The notes: generated by a model from the sequence alone, not told the origin. DNA of 64,000 nucleotides from Melastoma dodecandrum (GCA_029817715.1 JARUPY010000473.1:6076001-6140000), one strand, 5' to 3'; shown: positions 22,430 through 35,350, numbered from the stretch's first letter. Made by a program: numbers and translations.

Positions 22430-24270
22430 CGACTAAACTAACAAATTTAATATAGTTAAACTCAGACGCGTGGCACATGCCTTAAAATACGGATAAAACC
22501 ATGTACTTTGACGTATTAATTCGGATTGATCATCGAAAGTAGGTTGTTTAACTAGCTCTTCCTCCAAACTCATCACGACTTGCATAACATTGTGAAAAAT
22601 AATGACTTATTGTTTCCCAGAGCGACACATGAAGAAGACAATAGATTTACTTGTAAATCTCTGGCCAAGCACGAATAAGAATATTGCTGCTTGCCCCGAA
22701 ATACTTGGACGATCGTAATCCTTTAAACTTACTGTCACACTCAACTTATCACACAACATCCAAAAGCAGGTTTGATTCATCCAAAGGATTCCTTGACATC
22801 TATTATTATTTTCGATTAATTTTTCAACATTTTCTTTTCATGTTATCCTTTTGAAGCTATGAAATTCTAGGCTTCATTGAATGTAATAAAATCGTTGCTC
22901 CAACTAGATGTGACCATGTAAACACAACCAACACTTAGACTAGCCCTACGGCACATATTCAATAATACACAATCAATTCACTCTATATATCTTCATTATT
23001 GTCATTATGTGAAATATCATTTGAGATGATATTCTCGATTATACCTCCGATCCTTCATAAAACTTCCTTACGTAAGCAATAGAACAATTCTATGGCTCAT
23101 AAAGTATTCCGCAATTAAACAAAACAGTGTTTGGAGTCAATTTCATATAACGTTGATTTGGGCTGAAAATATATTACTCAATTTTATAAATTGTATATAA
23201 GCTTTTGGAAATTAATTTCATATAAAATTTATATGTGATGAAAATATATGAAAAATGGTTATAAAAGTAATTTGAGATAAAATCAATTTCATCTCTCTAT
23301 CCAATACCCATAAAATTTACTTCAAGATATCAATAAGAGAATGTAAGCCCAAAAAGAATGTCACATTTTTTGTTGGAATAATTTTTCATAAAAACAGGGA
23401 GGAAGAAGCTTCACATACATATGGAGGAAGAAACACCTCTTCAATCAGCCATTGCCTGGACGTAGATTGATTCCCTCTGTGTTTATTGTGCATAAGAGGT
23501 GTAGGGTGTTGTTGGGTGACGAAATATCGGAGAATCCACTGAACTAGAGTTTATATTTGGCTCATTCTAATGGAATGGGGTTTTTAAAAAGTTATACAAT
23601 ATTAATAATCATTTTTATTAGTTGTAAAATATTAATATTTTTTTCTAAAAGTTATAAAATCACCCACTTTTCTAAAGTGCAACTGAATTTCCCTAAATTC
23701 TATAAGTAATCAAACAATGCGCTTCAGCTTCTTCTAACTTACGCACGAGAAAACGGACAATTCCAATGAGGACATGACCACGAAAAATTCATATTTAGAC
23801 TAACAACACATTGAAACAATTTTTTCATTCAACAATTGAAGTATACGTTATATGAAAATGAGACAATTCCTTTGATGTTGTTGCATATAAGGCCCTTTCA
23901 TTTCAATGAATAACACTCCAAAGCAAAAGAGATACCACAGACCTAATCGAATTGTTGGACAAAATGGAGGGAGACAATAGCGAGTAACCCATCAAGAAGA
24001 CCGAGGTTGTTGTCGAGGGCAATGAGGCGATGAAAGAGTCCTCGGAGCCCCGAGCTAAACCCTCGCCTTGGTACAACCGTGAGACTTAGTGACGATCGAC
24101 AACTGCACCATCTAACACGAAAGATCTACGCAAAGTTGCTTGTTCCTAGTCACAACTAAAATCGAGAGAGCACTCATCGATGTCAGTGGGATATCTGGTG
24201 AGGAAGAGACACGTCTTACTGGAGGTGGTCAAGTGGTATGGCATCGTCTTCTTGTAGGGTTCTCTTGACT
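22430..24270. other. no confident gene
   Basis: AT-rich intergenic DNA. A coding-like stretch at about 23966-24080 (MEGDNSE, then KKTEVVVEGNEAMKESSEPR with a stop in between) is too short to assign. Nothing else stands out. Confidence 0.4.
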
Positions 24271-24274
24271 TACT

Positions 24275-24973
24275 TTAAGTAACACATATCGAATTGTGTG
24301 AATGGGAAGTTATGTTATGGTCACCGTACAAAATTTTAGACAGAATAATGGATAAACAAAACTTGCATTAACAACCAAAGCGTTTACAAGGAAACATGGG
24401 CTTTTACAGAGCTTACAACCATTACGAACAACAAATAAAGTTACGAACAACAAATAAAGTGACAGTCAGATCTTCGAACGGCTATGACAAATACCTCTGT
24501 CAAAGGCTTGAACGGTGGAAATGGATGCGGTTGGATGCTCGAATGGATTCAAGACGCTGTTTAAGACTCTTTTAGAACGTCGGGAAATAGAACAAAAACT
24601 GTTGGACCAATCTACCGATTTGGACTTAGTGATTGATCGTGCCTGCTTTTGACTAACTTTCAATCTTTTTGTATTTACCTTGTAACTACTGGGACATGTG
24701 CTAACTTTGCTAGTTACGCTAAATTTAAAGGATCCACCGATTCTTAGGGATTTTTAAGATCGTGGTTTAACGTGCTAACCATCCTTGTTCTTAAAAGTCT
24801 CATCTCGAATTCACATGTTAAGAGCATTTTATGTCCAAGACATCTTGATACACATCACTCTGAAGATCTCGGGACTCTCGTTCTCGAGACACTCTTCTTC
24901 TCAGGAACGAGCCCTTCCCCATAGGGTCTTGAAACTCTGAAACTCAGAGATTCTCATTTTACCTTATAGTTGT
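24275..24973 (-). repeat. older, diverged LTR fragment of the 24979-33236 family
   Basis: ATATCGAATT...TTATGGT near 24287-24320 and CAATCTACCGATTTGGACTT with AGTGATTGATCGTG near 24610-24645 match blocks at the start and middle of the LTR at 24979-26068. Overall it is much more diverged. It has no partner in view. Confidence 0.55.
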
Positions 24974-24978
24974 ATAAG
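24974..24978 (+). repeat. 5-bp target duplication, left
   Basis: ATAAG, repeated at 33237-33241. Confidence 0.88.
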
Positions 24979-26068
24979 TGTTAGCGCAGAATATGTTCCC
25001 CACAATACATATCGAATTTTACAGTTATTTATGGTTGTCGTAAAGTAAAAGAACGTAGATTGAAAATGAAACAACACTTGAATTGAAATTTGAACAATAT
25101 TAAATTACAAAGTTTGGATTCTTACAACACTTAAAGACATAACAAAAATGATCAAACGACAAAAGGATGACGACGGCTCTCCACGATGGAGGGCGGACAA
25201 GCCACGGTTACGATTTTAATGGAATATACCTTGATGGATCGATGGTCGGATGTAGTGAAGGTGGTTATGGTTTCAGGACGCTAGTTCAGGACGCTTTCAG
25301 GATGCAGTGGAGAGGGCATAAGCTGCAGACCAACTTAGCCAAATTTGGACTAATGGAGTTGATCATGTAGCCCCCTTTAATGGAGGCCACCTTGGATGAA
25401 ATAGGGACGGTGATCGGTGACCTTCGCGCAACTACGGTAGCCTCCTTTAATGGAGACTACTATGGAGTGACGGCGGCCTCCTTTAATGAAGATGATTTGT
25501 GGATCGGTGGACGGTGAAGTGTGGAAGGCGGTGAAGGGCGATTTCATGACATAATTCAGGATGCTTTTCTGGACACCTTCAGGATGCTTCGAAAGAGAGC
25601 AAAAGCTTTAGATCAATCTGCCGATTTGGACATAGTGATTGATCGTGTGTTTCTCTAAATCTTCTTAGGTCTTTTATATGTGTTTCTTGATGTGAAACGT
25701 GTGTGGTTAACAATTTTAGGATTCTGGGTGGATTTGGGATCCGAACCCACGTAGTCCCTATTTTATTGGGATTGTTGATTGCATCAGAATATATTAACTG
25801 TCTATATCAACTCGATTTCTTTTCGAGGATGTGTTTCTTGGCGCGGCATCTTGAGTTGCTCCAGTGGCTACGATTTCTACGTCTCGAATATTTAACCACT
25901 TACTTACTCGAGTTCCATGTAATATGGGATTTGGAACTTAAATTCGCTTTTGTCTGGAGTTCGAATCTCGAGTTATTTTGACAACCCACATGTGCTTTGA
26001 GGGCTTTTCCAATGGGCATGTCCTAGAAAAACCTAGGTTCATTCCAAGTCCAAAATCTTGTGTAAACA
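24979..26068 (-). repeat. left LTR (3' LTR), 1,090 bp
   Basis: Aligns along its whole length with 32144-33236. Contains repeated CCTCCTTTAATGGAG-type blocks (25367-25500) and a short minus-strand mirror of them. Confidence 0.88.
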
Positions 26069-26958
26069 TTAAGTCCCCCCATGTATTGTAATGTCCACCA
26101 ATGTTTACATGGTTCGACATCACAACTCTAAACGTCTCCAATACACATCCCTTTGATGTGGCCCTTAATAGATAATCCCGAGCAATGAAGATCCGATGTG
26201 CATGATCTTGGGGAAGACAACTTTGCTCAACAGTCTTTATTTCTCCAAGACAGTGTAGAAGACGCTTCAACCAAGCTTCAGAAAATATTTTAAGATGGAT
26301 TATTAGAGGTTGGTAGTTCATCTCCTGATTATGGACCCGCCTCGTCTTGCATTGAGTCATTTGTTCCTTCCATCAATTTTTAAATGATGGTGAAGTTCCA
26401 TTCGACTACTTAATTTCTAGGTGTGATGTAATCAAAACGTCAGAAGGATTTTCTCGACCCAATTAATTGGGAGAATAGAAGGGAAATTTTTTTGTTTCCC
26501 TTCCACATAATAATGAACACCCGGAAGAAAAATTATCTAATAAGCTTCGAGAACTTGGAATTCAGGGTCTTATTAAGGTCAAGATAAGGAGATTGCTTCG
26601 CGAAAGGATTCTCATGCCTTGCCTCTACAAGCAAGTAATGTCTTTGCCTTCTACTTTTCGACCTCATCACATCCCTCGAAAAGCTCGAAATAAGAACCAT
26701 ACTAAGAAGTCAGATCACTAACTCCTATCTACTGAGGTTTTAAATTGCCAAGGTGTGGGGAAAGGATGTTAACTGCCATAAATCGTGGGTGTCTCAAGAT
26801 GCTCCTATTTTATTGGGTGTTAATATGCATGAATATACACATATCCACGAGTTCGGGACCACCGACGGCCGGGGGGATGAAGCAGGACGTCGGCAGTCCA
26901 CCCCTTAGGGGTACTAATCTTCCAACCCCTCGACAGACTCAAGCAATGCCAATTCCAT

Positions 26959-29628
26959 TGTAATACCCCAAATAAAATCTGAAAAAAAGGAAAATAGAAA
27001 TTCTCCAATCAATAGAGATTTCAGGGGATATTTCATTATCTCTTTTACACGATTTCTCCGAATTACCTTTCAAAAAAAAAGAGGTTATCACCACCCCAAA
27101 AACCTATCAGACGATCCCAGCAATCAGACATTTTATTTCCTCACAGAGCCAAAGTCTCCAAGAATAAACAATCAATCATACAATCCCCACACGTAAAAAA
27201 AAAATCAGAGATTCCCCTCCCCATCCCCATGAGACACAATCTCCAATCAGAGAATCAGGTCTCCCCTCCTAGACGTCTCACCCTAGACGCTCCACCCCTT
27301 CTGGAATCGGAGAGAAATTCCTCCACATACAACCGGAGGCCAACTCCTCTAAGTACACAAACCGGAGCCAAGGACTCCCCCTCTCCAGTGCTAACAAGCC
27401 AAAGCCTCCTGACCAGCCTACTAGCCGACACCCTCCCGGCGTCATTCATCCTCCTCGAGCCACCCCGGGACTAGGTACTACCCCTCGGTGAGACTTCCTC
27501 TCATTTTGCTAACTCCAGCATGCTTCTACCATGTTTGATATGCTGATTCTGCCGTTCCCTTTCTTTTTTGGACTACCACACACACCATGGGGTGAGGAAC
27601 GAGCCTTCAGACAAGATCATGACAGCCGAAGTTACAGACAAGGGACCGCCGGCGTGCCACCTTCCTCCGATATTAGATCACGGTGGAAAAAGGTCGTAAT
27701 CACTTAAACTCCTCTCTAAACGCATTTTCATATGTCTCTTAGACCTCAAAGCTTTCACAGTAGCTTTGGGGGTCGATTTTACGTTCATTTGTGGTACGGA
27801 AGTGTCGGGACATCTCTCGGCCTTCTATTTCAATTGTTTTCTGTGGGAACGCCTCCAAAAGCTGTTTTTTTCGAAGAGGTTACGGACGTTTTCTAACCTT
27901 GAACCCAAAAGGTCAAATGATCTACAATGAATAATGATCTTGGGATGTTTTTGTTTTAATTTTTTGTTGATCGAGGTTCGGGTTATTCCCCCCAAAACGG
28001 CCGCCACTTTCGCTGGCCGTAGCAGGACGGCCTGTTGCATTGTTGTTTCCGGAGAAGTTTCTAGAGATCTAACCGTTGAATCTTGCCCAAATTTTTGGAG
28101 ATAAACTAGACTTCAAGACGAATATATATATTAATCGTTGAAGTTTCTAACAGAACGAAACAATCTCGTGAACAAACTGTATACTGAGTAAAGTCTGCTG
28201 AATGTTGTAATCCTGTTCTTTATGTAATAAAAGCATATCCCACCATTGGATCATCGCCAAATTTTGTAAATGTGTTCTTCATTTCATCCTGATGACTTTG
28301 ACATATTATTCACATTTTTGCGTTTTGAGGATGTAAAGTTTTTTATTTTTCTTCTCTGAACTTTACCCAGCCGAAGTCAGACAGAGTCTACAAAATGGTC
28401 TGATCTCTTACACATGTATATCTTACGATCCAACCGTTGGATTCATGTGAAATTTTCACATTCTTCATAGTTTTACCTTTCTGTGAAGTGCTTTTCACTC
28501 TGATCGGACGTTCGAGGACCAAGATATGATAGGAACAACACCGTCTGTGCGAACTGTTCCGCTTTTCCGGACATCCACTTTTGTTCCTTGATCTTGAGAT
28601 ATTGCACCATTAGATTTTCATAAAATTTTACATGCATACTCATCATTAAGTTTCGGATCTTTTGGTTCTAATTTCCATTAAATCAGACGATCCTAGCCAA
28701 AGTTATAATCAGACGATCTCGCATAACTTACACTCTATTTTTTTGTTTATGCATGTACAATGAACGCGCAAATTTCGAAGGCCCAGCCGGAACCTCTATT
28801 GAAGGTGCGTGTATCAGAAGTGTGAAACTTTTCGCGTTTAAAACCGCGATGTCAAGCCCATCAAGCGGCTCCCACCACATGAGGTAAAAAATGGAGGTGC
28901 GGGCCTCCCCGAAAAGATACAAAATCCACTTGTAACGGACTGTGGGCCCAAGTGTATAAGCCCGCAATCACCATCGTTCCCCGCGCTCTTTGAGCTCAAT
29001 AATTGTCTGTGCTTGGTCGCATGCCTTAGGCTCATAGGCTTATCGTCGCATGTTGTTTGCCAAAAACACATGAGTTTGGGCCCAAAAAGCCGAATCGGGT
29101 CCAACGCCCGTAAAACATTAACATGAGTCCGGAGTCATGCCCAGATCGGGTCCAACACCCGTTAACAAAGAGCAAACTTTTGGAGCAAACGCCACCTTTT
29201 CGCATGTTTAAATGTAAAAGTTAGTAATTAGGAATCTCCGAATCTACTCTGGTTTTTCGACTTAAACCAAGCTTTTAAAATTAAGTCGATGGCGATCCGG
29301 ATAGCTTACCTAGGTTAAACAACAACAACCTTTTTACGGAGCCATTTTGAATGAGGAACGAACGACATGAGCCATTCCCGATTTCTCCCGAAAGTTCCAT
29401 CATCGGATCATGATCCGCCTTTCGCCCGCCGCCTCTTAGGAAAACAGAGACGATCGGTGAGGGCCCGAGCAGGCCTAGTTAGGAATCCAGGGAGGGATTA
29501 CCCAATTCCCTTCCGCAGCGTCCGACGCTCGAGTCGTGACGTCGACCGGTTGGGCCTTGGGGAGCGGGCCCGGATCCTCGGGTCATTCGAACCGCAATGC
29601 GCGTGCTAGGCCGGAAGGCGTGCGTACA
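26959..29628 (+). mobile_element. nested solo LTR, gypsy chromovirus-like, 2.67 kb
   Basis: Starts TGTAATACCCC, a start I associate with plant Tekay/Del-type LTRs, and ends GGCGTGCGTACA. TCCAT is directly repeated at 26954-26958 and 29629-29633. It is markedly richer in G+C at its right end than the host element. It contains several loose copies of an AACCGTTGGAT(T/C) motif (28068-28640). No coding region is seen. Confidence 0.75.
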
Positions 29629-29734
29629 TCCATCATCTTCCTTATTCTCTTCTGGTCATGAGGATAGGTTGTGCGTCTGAATCGAGCGTGTGTAGCCCAA
29701 GATATAGTTAAAATACAGAGCACGCCATTTTCGT

Positions 29735-30530
29735 ACTCGAGTTGAAAAGTCGTTTCAGTCGACTGAGCATAACTTTTGCCACAAAGCCTCAATTTGCTCG
29801 AAATTAATTGGGGCAGTTCCCTCTCTAACTCTTCTACAATTTTTATGATTTGAGTATTCTCATTTGAGATAATCTAGGTCGAGTTTGGATAGGTCGAAAT
29901 CGAAACTCCTCTGTTCTCGATATCTGGTATCGAGATCACCAACACTCTTCTAGTATTTTCATCATAACTTTGGCTACAGAGATCGGATTAACTCGAGATT
30001 ACTTGGGCTAGTTTCCTTTCTGGCTCTTCTACAAGTTTGATGGTTTGAGATTTTCATTCGAGGTTATCCTGGACGTGTTCTGGCTGGTCGAAGTTGCAGC
30101 TATTTTGATCTCGAGTTTAGAAAACTAATTCGGTACATTGAGCATATCTTTTGATTCAGAGATCATATTAACCCGAGACAAGTTGGGTTGATCTCCTTTT
30201 TGCACAACCTATAATTTTTATTTTTTACACTTTTCAATTAGAGGTTGTCTCATATGCGTTTTGGCCAAATAAATTTGCAACTGTTCTGATCTCAATATTA
30301 ATCTCGAGATCATAATACTCATTCGGTATTTTGATCATAACGTTTGCTAGAAAAGTTAGATTAACTCGAGAAAAGTTGAATTAGTTCATTTTCTTCTCGA
30401 TCTACAACATTTATGTTTTGTAATGTTTGATCTAAGGTCGCCTTGGACGCATTTTGCCCTGTCCAAAGTCGAGAAACAGAATTCAAGGGTCCCGATCTCG
30501 AGATCAGACATTGCTTTGGTTTTTTTGCCA
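29735..30530 (-). repeat. four diverged tandem repeats of about 190 bp
   Basis: Units begin near 29740, 29935, 30125 and 30310. Each carries the order: CATAACTTTTGCYA-like, GATTAACTCGAGA-like, TTGGGYTAGTT-like, CTCTTCTACAA-like, TTTGAGATTTTCATT, then GTCGAAAT...TCTCGA blocks. They sit inside the LARD-like element. Confidence 0.65.
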
Positions 30531-31430
30531 TAACTTTACAAGTTTTTCTCGATTACTATCTTTGAATACTCCTTGCATTCTCTATCGTGAAATTAAAACA
30601 CGAAAAAGTAAACCTAAATTTGTGTGTCAACATTTAGTCCCTCCCTTTTGTAGTGATTTCATCAATTTCTCGAGATGCTAGGTCTGGTTGTATTAGAAAT
30701 AAACAAGTAAATATAGAGACAAGATGTTTCTTTCACCTAGAGTTTTTTTCAGGAGAAGACACGTTTGTCTTTTTTCCCCAAACTTTGCTTCTCAAATTGT
30801 GAAGCTCATCCATCTCTCTCTCAAATGGAATGCATTTCTCTCTCGAGAAGACTCATTGTTCTTCTTCCAGGTAACATTTCTCTTGTCTTCTTGAGAAGGC
30901 ACATTTGCCTATTTCCTTCTTGAGAACCACAATTGTCTTTTTGTCCTTCTTCTCTTTCCTTTTCTTCCTTCTTTTTGTTAATACCAACACGCTTTTGTCC
31001 TAATCTCTCGTACCTTTCTTGAGATATATATTTTTTACAAAAGATTTCGAATAGAGAAAAATCTCTCCTTTCTTCATTTTGTCGTTTTTCTTTTAAATCA
31101 TCAATTATGACAATTCTTCTTCTTTTTAATTCAAACCACTCTTCTCGATTTTGAATCAACCCCCTCTCGACTTTATTCTTAACGTATGTTTTCTTTTATA
31201 CTGTTTGGGTGGGCCAAATCAATCACATTTCCATTAAATTTTTTGCACGTCTCTATTATGGATATACCCTTGAATGCCCCTCGATTGTTTGGATTTCCTC
31301 GATATTCCAATGGGATAATCACAAAGTGGTACTTCATTCATATGTATCTCGAAGATATCATCCATTAAGATCCCATCACTCATCGGAAATCCCTCAGTTC
31401 CAATTTCTTGTACATTAATACTTAGAATGT

Positions 31431-31981
31431 CTATTTGACTCGACAATGAGTACATATCAAACTTTTTTCATCACGTCTATGATGTGAGGGAGTATCTTGC
31501 AGAAATATCATTTCTTCATCCTTGTAAACTTCTGTAGGAGTTTTGCTCTCGAGGGAAGTATAGTCTTGGTCAGGAAGTGATACAATAGATTCAGCCACAT
31601 CCTGTTTTATTAGAACTGAGTTTCTCATACATTAATTTTCGCTCTGACAGGATTTCTCTTGGAATTTCTTCTCCTTAACTCCATAGACTTATCCATGAGT
31701 TTGGGTTTTGCCTCGTCAAAATTTCCATTAAGCGCGTCTATCATTTTCTTGTGCCATTCTGACATATCTCTTCTTAATTCCCCTACAATGTTGTCATCTC
31801 CCATAAATGTTTTCTCTATATGGGAATGATTACTCTTATCAGATCTTTGTTTGAGCGCATCTATAATTTCTTTGTACCATTCTGACATATCTCTCCTTAA
31901 TTCCCCTACAATGTCATCAGATCGGGAATAAGTGGACCAAGGGTATTGAGACCCCACAGAATATTGAGATCCCACAAGCAT
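31431..31981 (-). CDS. short LARD reading frames with a duplicated 50-residue segment
   Basis: The 118-residue frame 31625-31981 begins soon after the primer-binding site and contains the segment DDIVGELRRDMSEWYKEIID followed about 45 residues later by DDNIVGELRRDMSEWHKKMID. A second frame (31431-31628) overlaps its end by four bases. Both are highly charged. They occupy the position of gag but lack gag motifs or a zinc knuckle. They could be a remnant spacer ORF or chance frames. Confidence 0.35.
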
Positions 31982-32143
31982 ATTATGGATATGCCTGTCG
32001 TTTTCGCCCTGATTTTCACTTGTCCCCTATGTTTTGTCGGAGGCTATTTCTTCAGGAAAATTTTCGCTTCTAGTGCGCAACATCTTTCTCAAAAGGTTTT
32101 AAGGATTCTTAACAATTCAACTCCCATTATGGTCGCCAAAAAT

Positions 32144-33236
32144 ATGTTGGCGCGGAATATGTTCCCCGCAACACTTATCGAGTTTTAAAGTGATTTGTGG
32201 TCATCGTAATGTAAAAGAACGCATATTGAAAATGAAACAATACTTGAATCAAAATTTGAACAATAGTGAATTACAAAGTTTGGATTCTTACAGCACTTAC
32301 AGACCTAACGAAAAGGATCAAACGACAAAAGGATGGTGACGGGTCTTCACGACGGAGGGCGGACGAGTGGCAGCTATGACAGATTCCTTTTAATGGAATC
32401 TACCTTGGTGGATCGGTGGTCGGATGTAGTGAAGATGGTGATGGTTTCAGGATGCTGGTTTAGGACGCTTTCAGGACGCGGTGGAGAGAGCAAAAGCTTC
32501 AGACCAACTTATCCAAATTTGGACTTGTGGAGTTAATCGTGTAGCCCCCTTTAATGGAGGCCACCTTGGATGAAATGGGACGGTGATCGGTCGACCTCCG
32601 CGGCAAGTATGATAGCCTCCTTTAATGGAGACTACTGTGGGGTGATGGAGGCCTCCTTTAACGGAGATGATTTGTGGATTGGTGGACGGTGAAGTGTGGA
32701 AGACGTTGAAGGGCGATTTCAGGACATGGTTTAGGACGCTTTTCTGGACACCTTCAGGACGCTGGAAAAGAGAGGAAAAACTTTAGATCAATCTGCCGAT
32801 ATGACTTAGTGATTAATCGTGTGTTTGTCCAAATCTTCTTAGGTCTTTATATGTGTTTCTTTATGAGAAACGTGAGTGGTTAACATTCTTAGGATTCGTG
32901 GGTGTATTTGTGGGATCCGAACCCACGTAGTTCTTATTTTTGGGATTATTAATTTTATCAGAATATCTTAACTGCCCATATCAACTTGGTTTCTTTTCGA
33001 ATATGTGTTTCTTGACGCAACATCTCGAGTTGCTCCAGTAGTTACGATTTCTCCGTCTCGAGTGTTTAACCACTTACTTACTTGAGTTCCATGTAACATG
33101 GAATTTTGAACATAAATTCGCTTTTATCTCGAGTTGGAATCACAAGTTACTTTGACAATCCACATATGCTTTGAGGGCTTTTCCAATGAGTATGTCCGAC
33201 TTAGGTTCAACCGAAGTCCAAAATCTTGTGTGGACA
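32144..33236 (-). repeat. right LTR (5' LTR), 1,093 bp
   Basis: Direct partner of 24979-26068. Its inner edge abuts the primer-binding site at about 32120-32138. Confidence 0.88.
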
Positions 33237-33241
33237 ATAAG

Positions 33242-33839
33242 TAGGTCTTTTTCTTATTCCATGACGAATGGGCCTCCTTCTAGAACCTTTCTGACCCAGT
33301 ATTCTTTTAAAGCTGTCAATTATTTTAAAGCTGTCAAAGGGTCTCATAGTTTAAATAGGTTTGAACCCATAAACCGATCGCTAGTAACTGAATTAATCTC
33401 GGATATTTCCATGTGTCAACAGATTTTAGGATGTTCCACAAGTTCCTCACCCCCATCCTTCCCTTGTTCACTCAACTTCAATCCTCCCAACCGGACGGTG
33501 ACAGCAAAGGTGCGATCTTGGGATTCCTCCCGGCATCATGTTTGTTGGAGACCCGGACAGTGGTTCAAAATTTCAGGGCTGTCCGAATTTTTGTGCTGTG
33601 CTGGGCTGGGCTGGGCCTCTTACCCGTTTCGGAGGATAATCATACGAAGCCTTAAAACGTCACTAATGATGCGTGCGACAGAGAAGTTTGGACCGTCGTA
33701 GCCGTGCGCTGTTGACCAACCGGATTACCAAAGGCTTTTTCATTCCCCAGAAAAGGGAATTGCCACCCACCCCGTCGTTTCGTTTTAACCCCCAGTCCCT
33801 TTGCCCCCTTCCCTCCTCCGCCCTAAGAATACCGACCCC
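33242..33839 (+). promoter_or_regulatory. MSBP upstream region
   Basis: About 600 bp between the LTR element's target duplication and the MSBP start codon. It must contain the MSBP promoter and 5' leader. No clear TATA box is visible; the last 60 bases are C-rich and pyrimidine-rich, as in many plant leaders. The insertion brings the LTR to within 600 bp of the gene. Confidence 0.5.
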
Positions 33840-35350
33840 ATGGCGCTGCAGTTGTGGGACACCCTAAAGGAAGCCATTCAGGCCTACACCGGCCTATCCC
33901 CACCCACCTTCTTCACCCTCCTCGCCCTTGGCCTCGCCGTCTACTACGTCGTGTCTGGTCTCTTCGGTTCCTCCGATGATCACCGCGCTAGGGCCAGGGA
34001 GTTCCCCCAGGAGAAGGTGGATCCCCTTCCCCCTCCTGTCCAATTGGGTGAGATCACTGAGGAGGAGCTCAGCCAATACGACGGGAAAGACCCCAAGAAG
34101 CCCCTCCTCATGGCCATCAAGGGTCAGATCTACGACGTTTCCCAGAGCAGGTGGGGAGAAGGAGCTACCGTCCTGTCGAAACAGTTTGAATTTTTATGGT
34201 GTCGGTTGTTGGGGGGGGGGGGGGATTACACGGTCAACGCTGATTTTTTATGCTCTTTGACAGGTTTTGACTTCGGATTGAAAGCTGTGGTATGGGCTAG
34301 TGTTTTTTGTTTGGTTGTGTGACGATGTTATCTTTCCGTAATATAAGCTGGTCTCTGGTTGAGTGCGAAGGTCGGAGCAATTGCTCTGGTTCAGAATAGG
34401 GGTGGAGTGGAGAGGATGTGACGGTGAGTGTCTGTTGCGTGGAACTGCTTGTGGATTTCCATCATGGGTGGCATAAGCCGATCCTCTTGCAAAACCTGTA
34501 ATCGATAGGTCATTGAAACTTCAGTTAGGCTTTGGTTGATTGTGTTATATACATATCTCTCTTTTTTTATCTACCAGGTGTTCCATAAAATAGTGAATCT
34601 GGTTTTGCAATTGGGTTGGTTTTGATGCCCTGATGCTAAAATCAGATTGCCTGAGCTTGTTTCTATCTGATTCATGGAATATCTTTTCAAGTGTCTCAGT
34701 GATGTGAGCTTAGTTTGGGTTGGTAGTTCTGCTTCCCCCAACTGGTTTGTCTTTGTTCCTTTCTCTGGTGTCCAGATGAATGAATATTTGATTCTTTGAT
34801 TTAGTATAGTTTGTTCCTCTCTTTCATTATTCATGCAGTCCTCATTTTTTGGAAAACAAAAGACAAAATGAAATGAAAATATCTTGTCTTGCCATCTGTA
34901 TGAGTTAACGAGATTAATGGGTGACTAGTAAGTAGGTTGACGTCTCCCACATCTGGATGGACAATCAGGCAAAGCTTACTTCTCTCAGCTTGTTCATTGA
35001 ACATTTACACACCCATTCTCATGTATTGCAGAATGTTTTATGGACCCGGGGGTCCATACGCATTATTTGCTGGAAAGGATGCAAGCAGAGCTCTCGCGAA
35101 AATGTCCTTCGAAGAGAAGGATCTGACTGGGGATATATCTGGCCTTGGCCCATTTGAGCTTGATGCACTGCAAGACTGGGAGTACAAGTTCATGAGCAAG
35201 TATGTCAAGGTCGGTACCATCAAGAAGCTGGTTCCAGTGACAGAGGGCTCTTCCAGTTCCAGTGAAGCAGTGGAAACAACTGAAAGAGATGTCCAGGTTC
35301 CAGCTGAGAATGGGCCAACTTCAGAGATCCCAGATCTTAAGACTGAGTAG
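33840..35350 (+). CDS. MSBP1: membrane steroid-binding protein (MSBP/MAPR family)
   Basis: Two exons, 33840-34150 and 35032-35350 (CAG|GT donor, TTGCAG acceptor), encode 209 residues. Residues about 19-42 (LSPPTFFTLLALGLAVYYVV) form a single N-terminal membrane anchor. Residues about 70-165 are the cytochrome b5-like heme/steroid-binding domain, with EITEEELSQYDGKDPKKPLL, AIKGQIYDVS, FYGPGGPYALFAGKDASRAL and LDALQDWEYKFMSKY. The tail is acidic and Ser-rich. The family binds progesterone-like and brassinosteroid-type ligands at the plasma membrane or endosome and, in Arabidopsis, represses growth and affects BAK1 and lignin P450s. Length fits the family (about 220). No defects seen. MSBP1 versus MSBP2 cannot be separated by eye. 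Confidence 0.95.
34151..35031 (+). other. MSBP intron with a G homopolymer
   Basis: 881-bp intron separating the anchor/early domain exon from the rest. It has an uninterrupted run of about 14 G residues at 34210-34225, flanked by TTGTT and ATTACA. Confidence 0.85.

Larger units (their letters stand above)
24979..33236 (-). mobile_element. 8.3-kb LTR retrotransposon without recognisable pol (LARD-like)
   Basis: Two direct LTRs (24979-26068 and 32144-33236) with TGTTRGCGC...ACA ends are flanked by an exact ATAAG duplication. Orientation is minus. On that strand the right LTR is followed by TTTTTGGCGACCATAATGG (a gypsy-style primer-binding site). A purine tract GGGGGGACTTAAT (about 26069-26081) precedes the left LTR. 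The interior shows no reverse transcriptase, integrase or protease, only short minus-strand frames (31625-31981, 31431-31628), so it should depend on other elements. A 2.7-kb solo LTR is nested at 26959-29628. Low LTR divergence suggests relatively recent movement. Confidence 0.88.

Noticed and set aside
29367..29609. Arg-rich frame in the nested solo LTR
   Set aside because: G+C-rich LTR sequence with open frames on both strands; no motif.
33171..33701. 176-codon plus-strand open frame upstream of MSBP
   Set aside because: It spans the LTR end, the target duplication and the MSBP promoter, so it cannot be an old coding unit; no motif.
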